Below are positions 1 through 9,479 of a stretch of DNA of 64,000 nt, one piece after another. The translations under genes were made by a program, and so were the position numbers. Numbering within the stretch: the stretch's first letter is position 1; each line of letters opens with the position of its first letter. The notes under the pieces were generated by a model. That model worked only from the letters and a program-made list of their open reading frames with translations. It was not told the DNA's origin and made no database searches. The DNA lies in the NCBI RefSeq assembly GCF_002009425.1, contig NZ_CP019936.1:3273297-3337296 (forward strand), given 5' to 3'. Origin of the DNA: Thiosocius teredinicola. GTDB taxonomy: Bacteria > Pseudomonadota > Gammaproteobacteria > Chromatiales > Chromatiaceae.

Positions 1-742
1 ACACCGCGAAGGTCATGCCCGAATATTCGACGTGGAAACCAGCGACGATCTCGGACTCGCCTTCGGCGACGTCGAACGGTGCCCGGTTGGTTTCGGCAAC
101 ACCCGAGATGAAGTAGACCAGGAACAGCGGCAACAACGGCAGCCAGAACCAGTGCAGCGCACTGCCGTCCTGCGCCATCACGATGTCACCGAGGTTCAGG
201 CTGCCGGCGGCGACCAATACGCCGACCAGCGCGAATCCCATCGCGATTTCATACGACACGATCTGCGCCGCCGAACGGATCGAACCCAGAAACGCGTACT
301 TCGAGTTGGATGCCCAGCCGGCGATGATCACGCCGTAGACACCCAACGAGGTCATCGCCAGGATGTACAACAGGCCGGCATTGATGTCTGCCAGCACGAT
401 GCCGGCATCGAACGGGAACACCGCCCACGCAGCGAGCGCCGGACCGATCGACAACATCGGTGCGATCAGGAACAGCAGCTTGTTGGCGCCGGTCGGGATG
501 ATGATCTCTTTGAACATCAGCTTGACCGCATCGGCGATCGGCTGACCCAGGCCCAGCAGGCGGAAACCGAAGAATCCGACCCGGTTGGGGCCGTTGCGCA
601 CCTGCATGGCGCCGATGATCTTACGTTCGGCGTAGGTGTAGTAGGCGACCAGCAGCATCAACGGCAGCATGATCGCGACGATCTTCAGCATGATCTGCAC
701 GACGATCGGCAGGCTTGTCCAGATATCTATGACCATATTCAT
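1..742 (-). CDS. nuoH: NADH-quinone oxidoreductase subunit H (partial, C-terminus outside window)
   Basis: Membrane subunit of complex I that sits at the junction with the peripheral arm and helps form the quinone-binding chamber. About 247 residues are visible, reading from an ATG at 742 to the window edge without a stop. The start reads MNMVIDIW, followed by hydrophobic helices. Family signatures are clear: [20 protein letters not shown] near residue 38, and later [20 protein letters not shown], which lies in the quinone-proximal loop. It starts three bases after the nuoG stop in the same direction, so it is part of the nuo operon. Only the first two thirds or so of the protein are present because the window ends. 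Confidence 0.96.
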   Translation of the reverse strand, partial: MNMVIDIWTSLPIVVQIMLKIVAIMLPLMLLVAYYTYAERKIIGAMQVRNGPNRVGFFGFRLLGLGQPIADAVKLMFKEIIIPTGANKLLFLIAPMLSIGPALAAWAVFPFDAGIVLADINAGLLYILAMTSLGVYGVIIAGWASNSKYAFLGSIRSAAQIVSYEIAMGFALVGVLVAAGSLNLGDIVMAQDGSALHWFWLPLLPLFLVYFISGVAETNRAPFDVAEGESEIVAGFHVEYSGMTFAV

Positions 743-745
743 CTG

Positions 746-3082
746 TTACGCCTTCTCCACCGAAACCACGCCGAAACCCAGGCCGAGCAACTCGGTGCCG
801 GGCACGGCCGTCGGTAGCCAGACGCAACCGTCCGGCACCGTGTCGTCGATGCACACGCCGAAGTCGGCACTGTGTTCCGCCTGGCGCACACGCAGCTTCG
901 ACGCGCTATCCACATTCAGGGTTTGTGCCGCGGCCGTGTTGAGATGCACGGTGCTGCCCCATGCATCCGGCGTGGTCTGCAGCGCATGTGCACGTCGCGT
1001 GACGGCATCGGCCGCGTACATCGGCACACCGCCGATGCGCTCCCAGTCGCCGCTGTGCAGTTGCGGCGAGGCATTGGTTTTACCCAATCCATTCGAAGGT
1101 TCGAGCTCGCGGCAACACGCCATGATCTCGTCACACACCTGCTGCGAATCGGCATGATCGAAACCGTCGACATCGGCGAGGTTGCCCAGCACGCGCAACA
1201 CCTTCCACGCCGGGCGCGCCTCACCCTGCGGCGGCGCGACGCCCTGGAAGCTCTGCAGCTTCCCTTCAATGTTCATGAACGTGCCGGATGTTTCGGCGAA
1301 CGCGGCAGTCGGCAGCACGATATCCGCATGCGCTTCGAGCCACGGCGTGAGATAGCTGCTCAAGGCGACCACCTTGGCATTACCGAATGCATTGGCCATC
1401 AGCGAGGGATCGGCGGCGTCCATCTCCGGCTCGAAACCGACGGTCAGATAGGTGGAGCGCGGCTGTTGCAGCATCGCCTGTACGTTGAGGCCGGGACTTT
1501 CGACTGCCGCACCGCCTGCGCCGCGGTGAGGGACGGCACCGGCCATCCAGGCACCGCAATCATTGGCGCCCAGGCCGACAATGCCATAGCTCACGCCGGC
1601 AGCCTCGGCGATGCCGGCTGCGAGCGCGCGTAGAACGGCGAAGTCCGGATGCATCATCGCGGCCGTGCCGAGCAGCACGCTGCCCTTCTCGGCCTTCTTC
1701 AGTGACTCCGCAATAGCCGTGTGCGCCTGATCCGGTTCAACGCTGATACCCAGGGTATTAGCCCCCAGCGCGGCCGCGACGCCGGCCAGCTCGCTCACCA
1801 TGGCCGATGGCGCGCAGACCACGTCGACGCTCAGGTCGTAGTTGAAGTCGTAGGCCACCGGGTTGATCGCCATGACCTCGCCGCCCTCGATGAACGACTG
1901 ACGCACGCGATGGTTCAGCATCGGCTGATCCTTGCGCAGCCACGAGCCGACCAGCAGGGTGGCATCGTTGTCGGCCAGAGCGGCGATCGGCTGGCCCAAC
2001 CAGGGCAGCGTCGGGTCGGCAGCGTCGCCGCGAAAATCGCTCTGGCGCAGCCGATGATCGATGTTGTTGCTACCGAGCCCACGGGTGAGCTTGGCGGCAA
2101 GATACTGTTCTTCGAGCGTTGCGCTAGGCGAGACGAGGCAACCGAGTGCATCGCCACCTGCTTCTTTCAACGCCTTCGCCGCCGCTTGCAGCGCCGGTTG
2201 CCAGTCTGATTCGACCAGCTTGCCGTTGTCGCGCACCATCGGCTTGAGCAGCCGGTCTTTGCTGTACAGGCCCTGATAACTGAAGCGGTCGCGGTCGGAC
2301 AGCCAGGTTTGATTGATCGCCTCGTTCTCACGCGGCACGGCGCGAATCACCTGGTTGCGACGCACATGGATGCGCAAGTTGCTACCCAGTCCGTCGTGCG
2401 GCGCGATGCCGTCGTGCTCGGTCAGCTCCCAGGCACGCGCATTGAAACGCGATGGCTTGGCCGTCAATGCACCGACCGGGCAAAGGTCGATGACGTTACC
2501 CGACAGTTCGGAGCCAACACTGTGTTCGATATACAGGCCGATGCGCATGTGTTCGCCGCGACCGGTCGCGCCGAGTTCGCGCAGGCCGGCGATCTCTCCA
2601 CCGAAACGTACGCAACGCGTGCAATGGATGCAGCGGGTCATGTCGGTGGCGATCAGCGGGCCGAGGTTCTCGTCGCGCACCACGCGTTTGCCTTCGCTGT
2701 AGCGCGAGACATCCCCGCCATAGCCCATCGCGACGTCCTGCAACTCGCACTCGCCGCCCTGGTCGCAGATCGGGCAATCGAGCGGATGGTTGATCAGCAG
2801 GAACTCCATCGTGCCCTTCTGCGCCTCACGCGCCAGCGGCGAGCGGGTGAACACCTTCATGCCGTCCATGACCGGCGTTGCGCACGCAGGCAGCGGCTTG
2901 GGCGCTTTTTCCACCTCGACAAGGCACATGCGGCAGTTGGCCGCGACCGACAGGTGCTTGTGATAACAGAAACGCGGCACGCCGATGCCGGCAGCGTCGG
3001 TCACCTCGATCAGCATCTGCCCGGGCTGCGCCTCGAGCTTCTGGCCGTCGACTTCGATGGTGATGGTTTTATCGTCGGACAT
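746..3082 (-). CDS. nuoG: NADH-quinone oxidoreductase subunit G
   Basis: Large iron-sulfur subunit of the complex I peripheral arm, passing electrons from NuoE/F towards NuoI/B. 778 residues from the ATG at 3082. The N-terminal ferredoxin-like domain carries the 2Fe-2S cysteines (NCRMCLVE and an upstream CYH). The His-Cys3 cluster motif is in HPLDCPICDQGGEC, and a further 4Fe-4S set is in RCIHCTRCV with a distal IDLCPVGALT. The rest is a molybdopterin-oxidoreductase-like domain without a cofactor role in this family. A GTG at 3100 would extend the protein by six residues and overlap nuoF. The ATG starting MSDDKTITIEVDG fits the family better and leaves a 5-base spacer. Confidence 0.97.
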   Translation of the reverse strand: MSDDKTITIEVDGQKLEAQPGQMLIEVTDAAGIGVPRFCYHKHLSVAANCRMCLVEVEKAPKPLPACATPVMDGMKVFTRSPLAREAQKGTMEFLLINHPLDCPICDQGGECELQDVAMGYGGDVSRYSEGKRVVRDENLGPLIATDMTRCIHCTRCVRFGGEIAGLRELGATGRGEHMRIGLYIEHSVGSELSGNVIDLCPVGALTAKPSRFNARAWELTEHDGIAPHDGLGSNLRIHVRRNQVIRAVPRENEAINQTWLSDRDRFSYQGLYSKDRLLKPMVRDNGKLVESDWQPALQAAAKALKEAGGDALGCLVSPSATLEEQYLAAKLTRGLGSNNIDHRLRQSDFRGDAADPTLPWLGQPIAALADNDATLLVGSWLRKDQPMLNHRVRQSFIEGGEVMAINPVAYDFNYDLSVDVVCAPSAMVSELAGVAAALGANTLGISVEPDQAHTAIAESLKKAEKGSVLLGTAAMMHPDFAVLRALAAGIAEAAGVSYGIVGLGANDCGAWMAGAVPHRGAGGAAVESPGLNVQAMLQQPRSTYLTVGFEPEMDAADPSLMANAFGNAKVVALSSYLTPWLEAHADIVLPTAAFAETSGTFMNIEGKLQSFQGVAPPQGEARPAWKVLRVLGNLADVDGFDHADSQQVCDEIMACCRELEPSNGLGKTNASPQLHSGDWERIGGVPMYAADAVTRRAHALQTTPDAWGSTVHLNTAAAQTLNVDSASKLRVRQAEHSADFGVCIDDTVPDGCVWLPTAVPGTELLGLGFGVVSVEKA

Positions 3083-3087
3083 GCGGC

Positions 3088-4353
3088 TTACACCATGCAC
3101 TTCTTGTTATCGATGTGATACTGGAATTCGTCGCGGAAATGCTTGATGAAACCGGCAACCGGCATGGCCGCGGCATCACCCAGCGCGCAGATCGTACGGC
3201 CCATGATCTTCTTCGCGACATCATCGAGCAGGTCGAGGTCTTCGTTGCTGCCCTTGCCGTGCTCTATGCGATTGACGACCCGATGCATCCAGCCGGTGCC
3301 TTCGCGGCACGGCGTGCATTGGCCGCAGGATTCTTCGTAGTAGAAATAAGAGATGCGATCGAGCACCTTGACCATGCAGTTGCTGTCGTCCATCACGATG
3401 ACCGCGCCTGAACCGAGCATCGAGCCCGCCTTGGCGATGCTGTCGTAGTCCATGGTCAGATCCATCATCATCGCGCCGGGCAATACCGGTGCCGACGAAC
3501 CGCCGGGGATCACCGCTTTGAGTGGGCGGCCATCGCGCATGCCGCCGGCCATCTCCAGCAACTCGGCAAACGGCGTACCCATCGGGATCTCATAGTTGCC
3601 CGGGCGGGCGACATTGCCGGAGATCGAAAACAGTTTGCAGCCACCGCTGTTCTCGATGCCGATCTCACGGAACCAGTCGGCGCCCTGGCGCACGATGTCG
3701 GGCACCGAGGCCAGCGTTTCGGTGTTGTTGATCACGGTCGGTCGACCGTACAGGCCGAACATCGCCGGAAACGGCGGCTTGAAACGTGGCTGACCTTTCT
3801 TGCCCTCGATCGATTCGAGCAGCGCGGTCTCTTCGCCACAGATGTAGGCGCCGGCACCGAGATGGGTATGGATGTCGAAGTCGAAACCGCTACCGAGGAT
3901 GTTCTCGCCGAGCAGGCCCGCCTCGCGCGCTTCGGCCAAGGCCTCTTCGAAGCGTTCGTACGGCTCCCAGAACTCGCCACGGATGTAGTTGTAACCGGCA
4001 ACCCCGCCAATCGCATAACCGCAGATGATCATGCCTTCGATCAATGCGTGCGGGTTGTAACGCAGGATGTCGCGATCCTTGAACGTGCCGGGTTCGCCTT
4101 CATCCGAGTTGCACACGACATACTTGTCGCCCGGTGCGGTACGGTTGATGAAGCTCCACTTCAGGCCGGTCGGGAAACCTGCCCCACCACGTCCGCGCAG
4201 ACCCGACTTCTTGACCGTCTCGATGATGTCTTCCTGCGGGGTCTTTTCTTTGAGGATCTTCTTGAGCGCCTCGTACCCGCCTTCCGCCTGGTAGGTTTCC
4301 AAGCGCCATGGCCGGTCTTTGTGCAGTGTGCGGAAGCAGACTTCGTTTGCCAT
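3088..4353 (-). CDS. nuoF: NADH-quinone oxidoreductase subunit F
   Basis: NADH-binding flavoprotein subunit of complex I that takes hydride from NADH onto FMN. 421 residues, the usual length. Visible motifs are [16 protein letters not shown] (NADH/FMN binding, around residues 50-65), [16 protein letters not shown] (FMN site), and the 4Fe-4S ligands in [15 protein letters not shown] with the fourth cysteine in GRTICALGD. It starts 4 bases after the nuoE stop and ends 5 bases before nuoG, so the three dehydrogenase-module genes are tightly packed. Confidence 0.98.
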   Translation of the reverse strand: MANEVCFRTLHKDRPWRLETYQAEGGYEALKKILKEKTPQEDIIETVKKSGLRGRGGAGFPTGLKWSFINRTAPGDKYVVCNSDEGEPGTFKDRDILRYNPHALIEGMIICGYAIGGVAGYNYIRGEFWEPYERFEEALAEAREAGLLGENILGSGFDFDIHTHLGAGAYICGEETALLESIEGKKGQPRFKPPFPAMFGLYGRPTVINNTETLASVPDIVRQGADWFREIGIENSGGCKLFSISGNVARPGNYEIPMGTPFAELLEMAGGMRDGRPLKAVIPGGSSAPVLPGAMMMDLTMDYDSIAKAGSMLGSGAVIVMDDSNCMVKVLDRISYFYYEESCGQCTPCREGTGWMHRVVNRIEHGKGSNEDLDLLDDVAKKIMGRTICALGDAAAMPVAGFIKHFRDEFQYHIDNKKCMV

Positions 4354-4357
4354 CGAC

Positions 4358-4888
4358 TTACTCCAGACCGTCCAGGATCTGATCGACCAGTTCGGGCGTC
4401 AGATTCTCGTAATAGGTGTGACCGATCTGCATCATCGGCGCGCCGCCGCAGGCACCCAGGCACTCGACTTCCTTCAGACTGAACTTGCCGTCGGTGGTGA
4501 CCTCGCCGAAACCGATGCCGAGACGGTTGCGCAGATGCTCGAGGACATTGTCGGAGCCGTTGATCATGCACGAGACGTTCGTGCACAGGCAGATCTTGTG
4601 ACGACCGACCGGCTTGTGCTCGTACATCGAATAGAAGGTCGCCACCTCATAGACCGCGATCGGCGGCATGTCGAGGTAATCGGCAACCTGATCCATCAGC
4701 TCACGCGTCAGGTGGCCGCCGTTCATATCCTGCACATACATCAGCGCCGCCATGCAGGCCGACTGCTGCCAGCCTTCCGGATACTTCGCCACCCAGGCGT
4801 CGATCTTCTCGCGCACCTCGGCGGTGAACAGCGCGTCCTTGTCCTCGCACTTGTTGACGCGGATCATCGGTTCGCTGCGCATGCTCAT
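4358..4888 (-). CDS. nuoE: NADH-quinone oxidoreductase subunit E
   Basis: 24-kDa-type 2Fe-2S subunit of the NADH dehydrogenase module. 176 residues from the ATG at 4888. This start is preceded by an AGGTGA ribosome-binding site at the right spacing. The same frame stays open upstream as far as 5128, into nuoD, but that extension has no resemblance to NuoE. Cluster ligands are seen in [14 protein letters not shown] and [14 protein letters not shown]. The N-terminus has the expected helical thioredoxin-fold precursor region ([15 protein letters not shown]). Unlike the other nuo genes here, it is separated from its upstream neighbour by 142 bases, which hold a possible small ORF. Confidence 0.97.
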   Translation of the reverse strand: MSMRSEPMIRVNKCEDKDALFTAEVREKIDAWVAKYPEGWQQSACMAALMYVQDMNGGHLTRELMDQVADYLDMPPIAVYEVATFYSMYEHKPVGRHKICLCTNVSCMINGSDNVLEHLRNRLGIGFGEVTTDGKFSLKEVECLGACGGAPMMQIGHTYYENLTPELVDQILDGLE

Positions 4889-5034
4889 CGGATCACCTCG
4901 CAGACAGAGATATCGCCAGCAGTACAAGGCGCACGCATTTCGAGCGGCGCAGTGTATGAAGCGATACATGAGCAGCGCAGAAAAGCGTGCAACACAGTAA
5001 TGCAGTCGAGAGCGCGGTCTGCCACTTTGCTCAT
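4885..5034 (-). CDS. possible 49-residue translationally coupled ORF between nuoD and nuoE
   Basis: No recognised family. The ATG overlaps the nuoD stop as ATGA, and the TGA stop overlaps the nuoE start as ATGA, so the ORF fills the unusually long nuoD-nuoE gap exactly. A strong ribosome-binding site, GGAGAG, lies 8 bases before the ATG inside the nuoD end. The product starts [11 protein letters not shown], has five cysteines in 49 residues and a mildly hydrophobic middle ([11 protein letters not shown]), and has no clear membrane helix. The same stretch contains a near-direct repeat, so a degenerate repeat element that happens to be open is the main alternative. The call rests only on start/stop coupling and the ribosome-binding site. 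Confidence 0.35.
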   Translation of the reverse strand: MSKVADRALDCITVLHAFLRCSCIASYTAPLEMRAPCTAGDISVCEVIR

Positions 5035-6284
5035 CGGTCGATCTCTCCAAATACGATGTCCATCGTGCCGATGATCGCCACGACATCCGCCAGCATGTGG
5101 CCACGCGCCATCTCGTCCATCGCGGCAAGGTGCGGAAAGCCCGGTGCGCGCACTTTCAGACGGTAGGGCTTGTTTGCACCATCGGACACGATGTAGCAGC
5201 CGAACTCGCCCTTCGGCGCCTCGACTGCGGCATAGGCCTCGCCGGGCGGCGGGCAATAACCCTCGGTAAACAGCTTGAAGTGATGGATCAACGCCTCCAT
5301 GTCGTCTTTCATGTCGGCGCGCTTCGGCGGCGTGATCTTGTGATCGTCCAGCATGACCGGGCCGGGATTCTCGCGCAGCCACTTAATACACTGTTTGATG
5401 ATGCGGGCCGACTGGCGAAACTCTTCGACGCGCACCAGGTAGCGGTCGTAACAATCTCCGTTGGTACCGATCGGGATGTCGAAGTCGACCTGATCGTAGG
5501 CCGCATAGGGCTGCTTCTTGCGCAGATCCCATGCGATGCCGGAGCCGCGCAGCATCGGGCCGGTAAAGCCGAGTTGCATCGCGCGTTCCGGCGTCACCAC
5601 GCCGATGCCGACGGTGCGCTGCTTCCAGATGCGGTTGTCGGTCAACAGGGTTTCATATTCATCGACCAAGCCGGGGAAGCGATCAATAAACTCTTCGATG
5701 AAGTCGAGCAGTGAGCCTTCGCGCGCCGCATTGCGTCGCTTGGCCTCTGCGGAGCTGCCGAACTGCCCGGTGTCGTATTTGGGCATCTCGTCGGGCAGAT
5801 CGCGGTACACGCCGCCGGGGCGGTAGTAGGTTGCGTGCATGCGCGCGCCCGAGACCGCCTCGTAGCAGTCCATCAGGTCTTCGCGCTCGCGGAAGCAGTA
5901 CAGGAACATGGTCATCGCGCCGACGTCGAGTGCGTGCGTGCCCAACCACATCAGGTGGTTCAGGATGCGCGTGATCTCGTCGAACATGGTGCGGATGTAC
6001 TGCGCCCGGATCGGCACCTCGACGCCCAGCAGTTGTTCGATGGCGCGCACGTAGCCGTGTTCGTTGCACATCATCGAGACATAGTCGAGACGGTCCATGT
6101 AACCGATCGACTGGTTGTACGGTTTGCTCTCGGCGAGCTTCTCGGTCGCGCGGTGCAGCAGGCCGACGTGCGGGTCGGCACGCTCGATCACCTCGCCGTC
6201 CATCTCCAGCACGAGGCGCAGCACACCGTGCGCGGCCGGATGCTGCGGACCGAAGTTCAGCGTGTAGTTTCTGATTTCCGCCAT
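5031..6284 (-). CDS. nuoD: NADH-quinone oxidoreductase subunit D
   Basis: 49-kDa subunit of complex I, related to NiFe-hydrogenase large subunits. It forms the quinone site with NuoB. 417 residues. It opens [20 protein letters not shown], the family hallmark, with the conserved His pair of the quinone pocket. LHRGTEK-type sequence appears as LLHRATEKL, followed by [17 protein letters not shown]. The C-terminus reads [19 protein letters not shown], as expected. It is separate from nuoC (3-base gap), unlike the fused nuoCD of Escherichia coli. Confidence 0.98.
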   Translation of the reverse strand: MAEIRNYTLNFGPQHPAAHGVLRLVLEMDGEVIERADPHVGLLHRATEKLAESKPYNQSIGYMDRLDYVSMMCNEHGYVRAIEQLLGVEVPIRAQYIRTMFDEITRILNHLMWLGTHALDVGAMTMFLYCFREREDLMDCYEAVSGARMHATYYRPGGVYRDLPDEMPKYDTGQFGSSAEAKRRNAAREGSLLDFIEEFIDRFPGLVDEYETLLTDNRIWKQRTVGIGVVTPERAMQLGFTGPMLRGSGIAWDLRKKQPYAAYDQVDFDIPIGTNGDCYDRYLVRVEEFRQSARIIKQCIKWLRENPGPVMLDDHKITPPKRADMKDDMEALIHHFKLFTEGYCPPPGEAYAAVEAPKGEFGCYIVSDGANKPYRLKVRAPGFPHLAAMDEMARGHMLADVVAIIGTMDIVFGEIDR

Positions 6285-6287
6285 GGC

Positions 6288-6995
6288 TTATTCCGCATCC
6301 TCGTCGGCCGGCTCTTCGGGTTTCCAGCCGGCTTCGTAGCGACTGTCTTCACGGATCACGCGCGGTACGAGCGTGCGTGGCTCGATGCTGACCGGCTCGT
6401 AGATCACGCGCTCCTGCTCCGGGTCGTAACGCATCTCGACCTGGCCGATCAGCGGGAAGTCCTTGCGGAACGGGTGACCGATGAAGCCGTAGTCGGTCAG
6501 GATGCGGCGCAGGTCCGGATGGCCGGCGAACATGATGCCGAACAGGTCGAAGGCCTCGCGTTCGAACCAGTTGGCGCTGGCCCAGATGCCGACCACCGAA
6601 TCGACGATCGGCCGTTCGGCGTCGAGAAAGGTCTTAACGCGCAGGCGGACGTTGTGGGTAATCGACAGCAGGTGGTAGACCACGGCGAAACGGTTGGCCG
6701 GATCCATCTCCGGCACCTCGCGATCGACACCCCGACTGAAACCGGCGTTGGCCGCGGTACGCGTGACCCACTCGGAGTTACCGTAAGCAGCGTAGTCGAC
6801 ACCGCACACGTCGATGCATTCTTCGAAGGCCAAGGCGCGTTTTTCGCGCAGCAGCTTCATGACCGGCGTCAGCACCTCGCGCGGTACGGTCAGCGTCAGT
6901 TCGCCGCACGCGCGTTGCCACGAGCAGTCTTCGTAGTCCTCGAGGTGCTCCTCAAGCGCCTCCTCGAGTTCGTCCAGGCGTTCATCTGGCGTCAT
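6288..6995 (-). CDS. nuoC: NADH-quinone oxidoreductase subunit C
   Basis: 30-kDa subunit of the complex I connecting module. 235 residues from the ATG at 6995 ([14 protein letters not shown]). Upstream in-frame sequence as far as 7190 overlaps nuoB and is not NuoC-like, so the internal ATG was chosen. Family motifs near the middle and C-terminus are ERE-containing [36 protein letters not shown] and a short acidic tail. The first 40 residues form an acidic helical extension ([13 protein letters not shown]) that is longer than in some homologues. It sits between nuoB and nuoD in the same direction. Confidence 0.97.
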   Translation of the reverse strand: MTPDERLDELEEALEEHLEDYEDCSWQRACGELTLTVPREVLTPVMKLLREKRALAFEECIDVCGVDYAAYGNSEWVTRTAANAGFSRGVDREVPEMDPANRFAVVYHLLSITHNVRLRVKTFLDAERPIVDSVVGIWASANWFEREAFDLFGIMFAGHPDLRRILTDYGFIGHPFRKDFPLIGQVEMRYDPEQERVIYEPVSIEPRTLVPRVIREDSRYEAGWKPEEPADEDAE

Positions 6996-7015
6996 TGTTA
7001 TGCGATTTCCAACGA

Positions 7016-7492
7016 TTAACGGGCAATCGTATTCGTGCGTCGAATCTTGTTTTGCAGTTGCAACACGCCCCACAACAGGGCTTCGGCAGTCGGTGGGCAA
7101 CCCGGCACATACACATCGACCGGCACAATGCGGTCGCAGCCGCGGACCACCGAATAGGAGTAGTGGTAATAGCCACCGCCATTGGCGCATGACCCCATCG
7201 AGATCACCCAGCGCGGTTCGGCCATCTGGTCGTACACCTTGCGCAAGGCCGGGGCCATCTTGTTTACCAGCGTACCCGCGACGATCATGACGTCGGACTG
7301 ACGCGGGCTGGGCCGGAAGATGATGCCGAAACGGTCGATGTCATAACGTGCTGCCGCCGCATGCATCATTTCGACAGCACAACAGGCCAGGCCGAAGGTC
7401 ATCGGCCACATCGAACCGGTACGCGCCCAGTTGATCACCCCGTCGAGCGACGTGGTGACGAAACCTTTTTCGAGAACGCCCTCTATTCCCAC
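7016..7492 (-). CDS. nuoB: NADH-quinone oxidoreductase subunit B
   Basis: Subunit carrying the terminal 4Fe-4S cluster N2 of complex I. 158 residues from a GTG at 7492, giving the typical start [20 protein letters not shown] ribosome-binding site lies just upstream, and the gene overlaps the nuoA end by 10 bases. A longer reading from 7513 adds seven residues (MEEGSAG) not typical of the family. Cluster ligands are in [12 protein letters not shown] (tandem Cys), [17 protein letters not shown] and [14 protein letters not shown]. The tandem cysteines and the PGCPP motif are diagnostic. Confidence 0.96.
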   Translation of the reverse strand: MGIEGVLEKGFVTTSLDGVINWARTGSMWPMTFGLACCAVEMMHAAAARYDIDRFGIIFRPSPRQSDVMIVAGTLVNKMAPALRKVYDQMAEPRWVISMGSCANGGGYYHYSYSVVRGCDRIVPVDVYVPGCPPTAEALLWGVLQLQNKIRRTNTIAR

Positions 7493-7839
7493 TCCAGCGC
7501 TCCCTTCTTCCACTCATAGATGAAGCCGACCACGAGAATCCCGAGAAAAATCATCATCGCCCAAAACCCGACCATGCCGATCTGATCCAGGACAACTGCC
7601 CATGGGAAAAGAAAGGCTATTTCCAGATCGAAGATGATGAACAGGATGGCTACCAGGTAGTAGCGCACGTCGAATTTCATGCGGGAGTCTTCGAATGCCT
7701 CGAAGCCGCATTCGTAAGGAGAGTTCTTTTCGCTGTCCGGCCGGCGGGGCGATAACACGAACCCCAGACCGATCATCGCTGCGCCTACCACACTACCGAC
7801 AACGATGAAGATCAGGACAGGCAGGTAATTTTCAAGCAT
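7483..7839 (-). CDS. nuoA: NADH-quinone oxidoreductase subunit A
   Basis: Small membrane subunit of complex I with three predicted helices. 118 residues from the ATG at 7839 ([14 protein letters not shown]), which has an AGGAGA ribosome-binding site about 9 bases before it. An in-frame start 11 codons upstream lacks this. The conserved loop [28 protein letters not shown], split by its central Cys, is clear between helices 1 and 2. First gene of the nuo operon, behind a good promoter candidate at 7909-7938. Confidence 0.97.
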   Translation of the reverse strand: MLENYLPVLIFIVVGSVVGAAMIGLGFVLSPRRPDSEKNSPYECGFEAFEDSRMKFDVRYYLVAILFIIFDLEIAFLFPWAVVLDQIGMVGFWAMMIFLGILVVGFIYEWKKGALEWE

Positions 7840-7908
7840 ACGATGCTGTCTCCTGGTAGGTAGCCCAAGCACCGGTTGTGTTAATTACCGCCGTTCGGGT
7901 CGGGCCAA

Positions 7909-7938
7909 AGGATAGCCACGGAGTTGTGCCAAAGTCAA
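7909..7938 (-). promoter_or_regulatory. predicted promoter of the nuo operon
   Basis: On the minus strand, TTGACT (7933-7938) and TATCCT (7909-7914) are separated by 18 bases, about 70 bases before the nuoA ATG. It sits directly downstream of the terminator that closes the tpiA-secG-tRNA unit, in a locally AT-rich gap. This is the only sigma70-like pair recognised in the gap. Confidence 0.5.
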
Positions 7939-7995
7939 ATAAATTCACAATAGTATGTATTTGTTTTTTAAAGCTTATTTGTGTTTTTTCCGGGC

Positions 7996-8037
7996 ATAAA
8001 AAAACGGTATCGCAGGTACCCCCACAATACCGTTCAT
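7996..8037 (-). terminator. rho-independent terminator after tRNA-Leu
   Basis: Minus-strand hairpin with arms AACGGTAT and ATACCGTT, a loop rich in G and C, followed by a run of T. It starts only a few bases after the tRNA CCA end and separates the tRNA transcript from the nuo operon. Confidence 0.85.
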
Positions 8038-8040
8038 ACA

Positions 8041-8125
8041 TGGTGCCGAAGGCCGGACTCGAACCGGCACGGCTTGCGCCACTACCCCCTCAAGATAGCG
8101 TGTCTACCAATTTCACCACTTCGGC
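8041..8125 (-). tRNA. tRNA-Leu (anticodon GAG)
   Basis: 85-base cloverleaf with encoded CCA. The acceptor arm GCCGAAG pairs with CTTCGGC. The D-arm holds GGTAGACAC, the anticodon stem CTATC/GGTAG encloses the loop TTGAGGG (anticodon GAG, reading CUC/CUU), a long variable arm marks it as class II, and the T-arm contains GTTCGAGTCC. The position behind secG matches leuU of Escherichia coli and relatives. Confidence 0.96.
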
Positions 8126-8157
8126 GAGAACCAGATTGTCGACCGAGTTTTATTTAA

Positions 8158-8625
8158 TTATTCGGCCGGCTTCGGCGCGTCGCTTTGCGACGGTGCCGTA
8201 GTTTGCGGCGCGGGCGTCGACTCTACCGATTCCGCGGGTACCGGCACCGACGGCATGTCGGTGATCGGTGCGCTCGGAAGATCCGACGACGTCTCTGTTG
8301 GGACGTTTGGCAGATCGCTCGGCGGTAACGCACTCTGCTCGGTCGGCTCGGTCTGGGCCGCCGGCGCTTTGTCCATCAGCGTTTCCTGGTCACCGGATCG
8401 CATCGCAAAACCGGCAAGCGCAAGGCTGGTGACAAAAAACAACGTAGCCAGGATGGCGGTGGTGCGGCTCAGGAAGTTCGATGCCCCACGCGAACCGAAC
8501 ACCGAAGACGATGCGCCGGAACCGAAGGCAGCGCCCATGTCGGCACCTTTACCGTGCTGGATGAGGATCAACCCGACCAAACCAATGGCCAGGAAGAGAT
8601 GCACTACAACCAACACGGATTCCAT
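8158..8625 (-). CDS. secG: protein translocase subunit SecG
   Basis: Small membrane subunit of the SecYEG channel. 155 residues. Helix 1 (VLVVVHLFLAIGLVGLILI) is followed by the family motif QHGKGADMGAAFGSG with FGSRGASNFL, then helix 2 (TTAILATLFFVTSLALAGF). The last 80 or so residues are a Pro/Ser/Thr-rich cytoplasmic or periplasmic tail, which makes the protein longer than the 110-residue Escherichia coli form. Such tails are common and variable. It lies between tpiA and tRNA-Leu, the conserved gammaproteobacterial order. Confidence 0.95.
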   Translation of the reverse strand: MESVLVVVHLFLAIGLVGLILIQHGKGADMGAAFGSGASSSVFGSRGASNFLSRTTAILATLFFVTSLALAGFAMRSGDQETLMDKAPAAQTEPTEQSALPPSDLPNVPTETSSDLPSAPITDMPSVPVPAESVESTPAPQTTAPSQSDAPKPAE

Positions 8626-8644
8626 AACCTAGCTTTCCTCTTGA

Positions 8645-9400
8645 TCAGCTGTTTGCTGCAGAGCAAACAGCCAGAAAATCATCGGGCTTCAACGAGGCGC
8701 CGCCAATCAGGCCACCATCGATATCTGCCTGTGCAACCAGTTCGGCTGCGTTCTTCGGGTTCATGCTGCCGCCGTACAATACGCGTACCACGTCAGCCAC
8801 CGCCTGATCATTCGACGCCAGACGGCCGCGAATGAAGGCGTGTACCGCCTGTGCCATCTCAGGCGTGGCGGTCTTGCCGGTACCGATCGCCCAGACCGGC
8901 TCGTAGGCGATGACGCCCTCGCCGACCATCGCGATACCGCAGTGCTTGATCGCGGCATCCAACTGGCGACCCACCACCTCTTCGGTGATGCCCTGCTCGC
9001 GCTCTTCGAGGGTCTCGCCGACGCACAGGATCGGCACCAGGCCGGCAGCGCGTGCCGCCGTGAACTTCTGCGCCACCACTTCGTCGGTCTCGCCATGGTA
9101 GGCGCGACGCTCTGAGTGACCGATGATCACAAAATGACAGCCGAAATCGGCCAGCATCGAGCCTGCGATCTCCCCGGTGTAGGCGCCGGACTCGTAAACC
9201 GACACGTCCTGGCCACCCCACTTGATCGAGGTACCGTCCAGCTGGGACTGCACATCCGCGATGTACACGGCGGGTGCACAAACAGCGACTTCAGCTGCCG
9301 TAACCTGGCCAATACCGGCCTTCAGTCCACCCAGCAACTCAGCGATGCTGGCGCGTGATCCGTTCATTTTCCAGTTACCGGCCACCAAAGGCTGACGCAT
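8645..9400 (-). CDS. tpiA: triosephosphate isomerase
   Basis: Interconverts dihydroxyacetone phosphate and glyceraldehyde 3-phosphate in glycolysis and gluconeogenesis. 251 residues, normal length. The N-terminus MRQPLVAGNWKMNGS holds the catalytic Lys. The catalytic His is in VIIGHSERR. The catalytic Glu lies in YEPVWAIGTGKTATPEMAQ, which also forms the mobile phosphate loop. The ending GGASLKPDDF is typical. A GGGGAG ribosome-binding site precedes the ATG. It is 79 bases downstream of glmM and 19 bases before secG. Confidence 0.98.
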   Translation of the reverse strand: MRQPLVAGNWKMNGSRASIAELLGGLKAGIGQVTAAEVAVCAPAVYIADVQSQLDGTSIKWGGQDVSVYESGAYTGEIAGSMLADFGCHFVIIGHSERRAYHGETDEVVAQKFTAARAAGLVPILCVGETLEEREQGITEEVVGRQLDAAIKHCGIAMVGEGVIAYEPVWAIGTGKTATPEMAQAVHAFIRGRLASNDQAVADVVRVLYGGSMNPKNAAELVAQADIDGGLIGGASLKPDDFLAVCSAANS

Positions 9401-9479
9401 AGTGTGCTCCCCTCGAAATCGAGCGGCGTAGCTTAACGGCGCAAGGCCGCTAAATCAACGGCAAACAACGGAAAATCGA

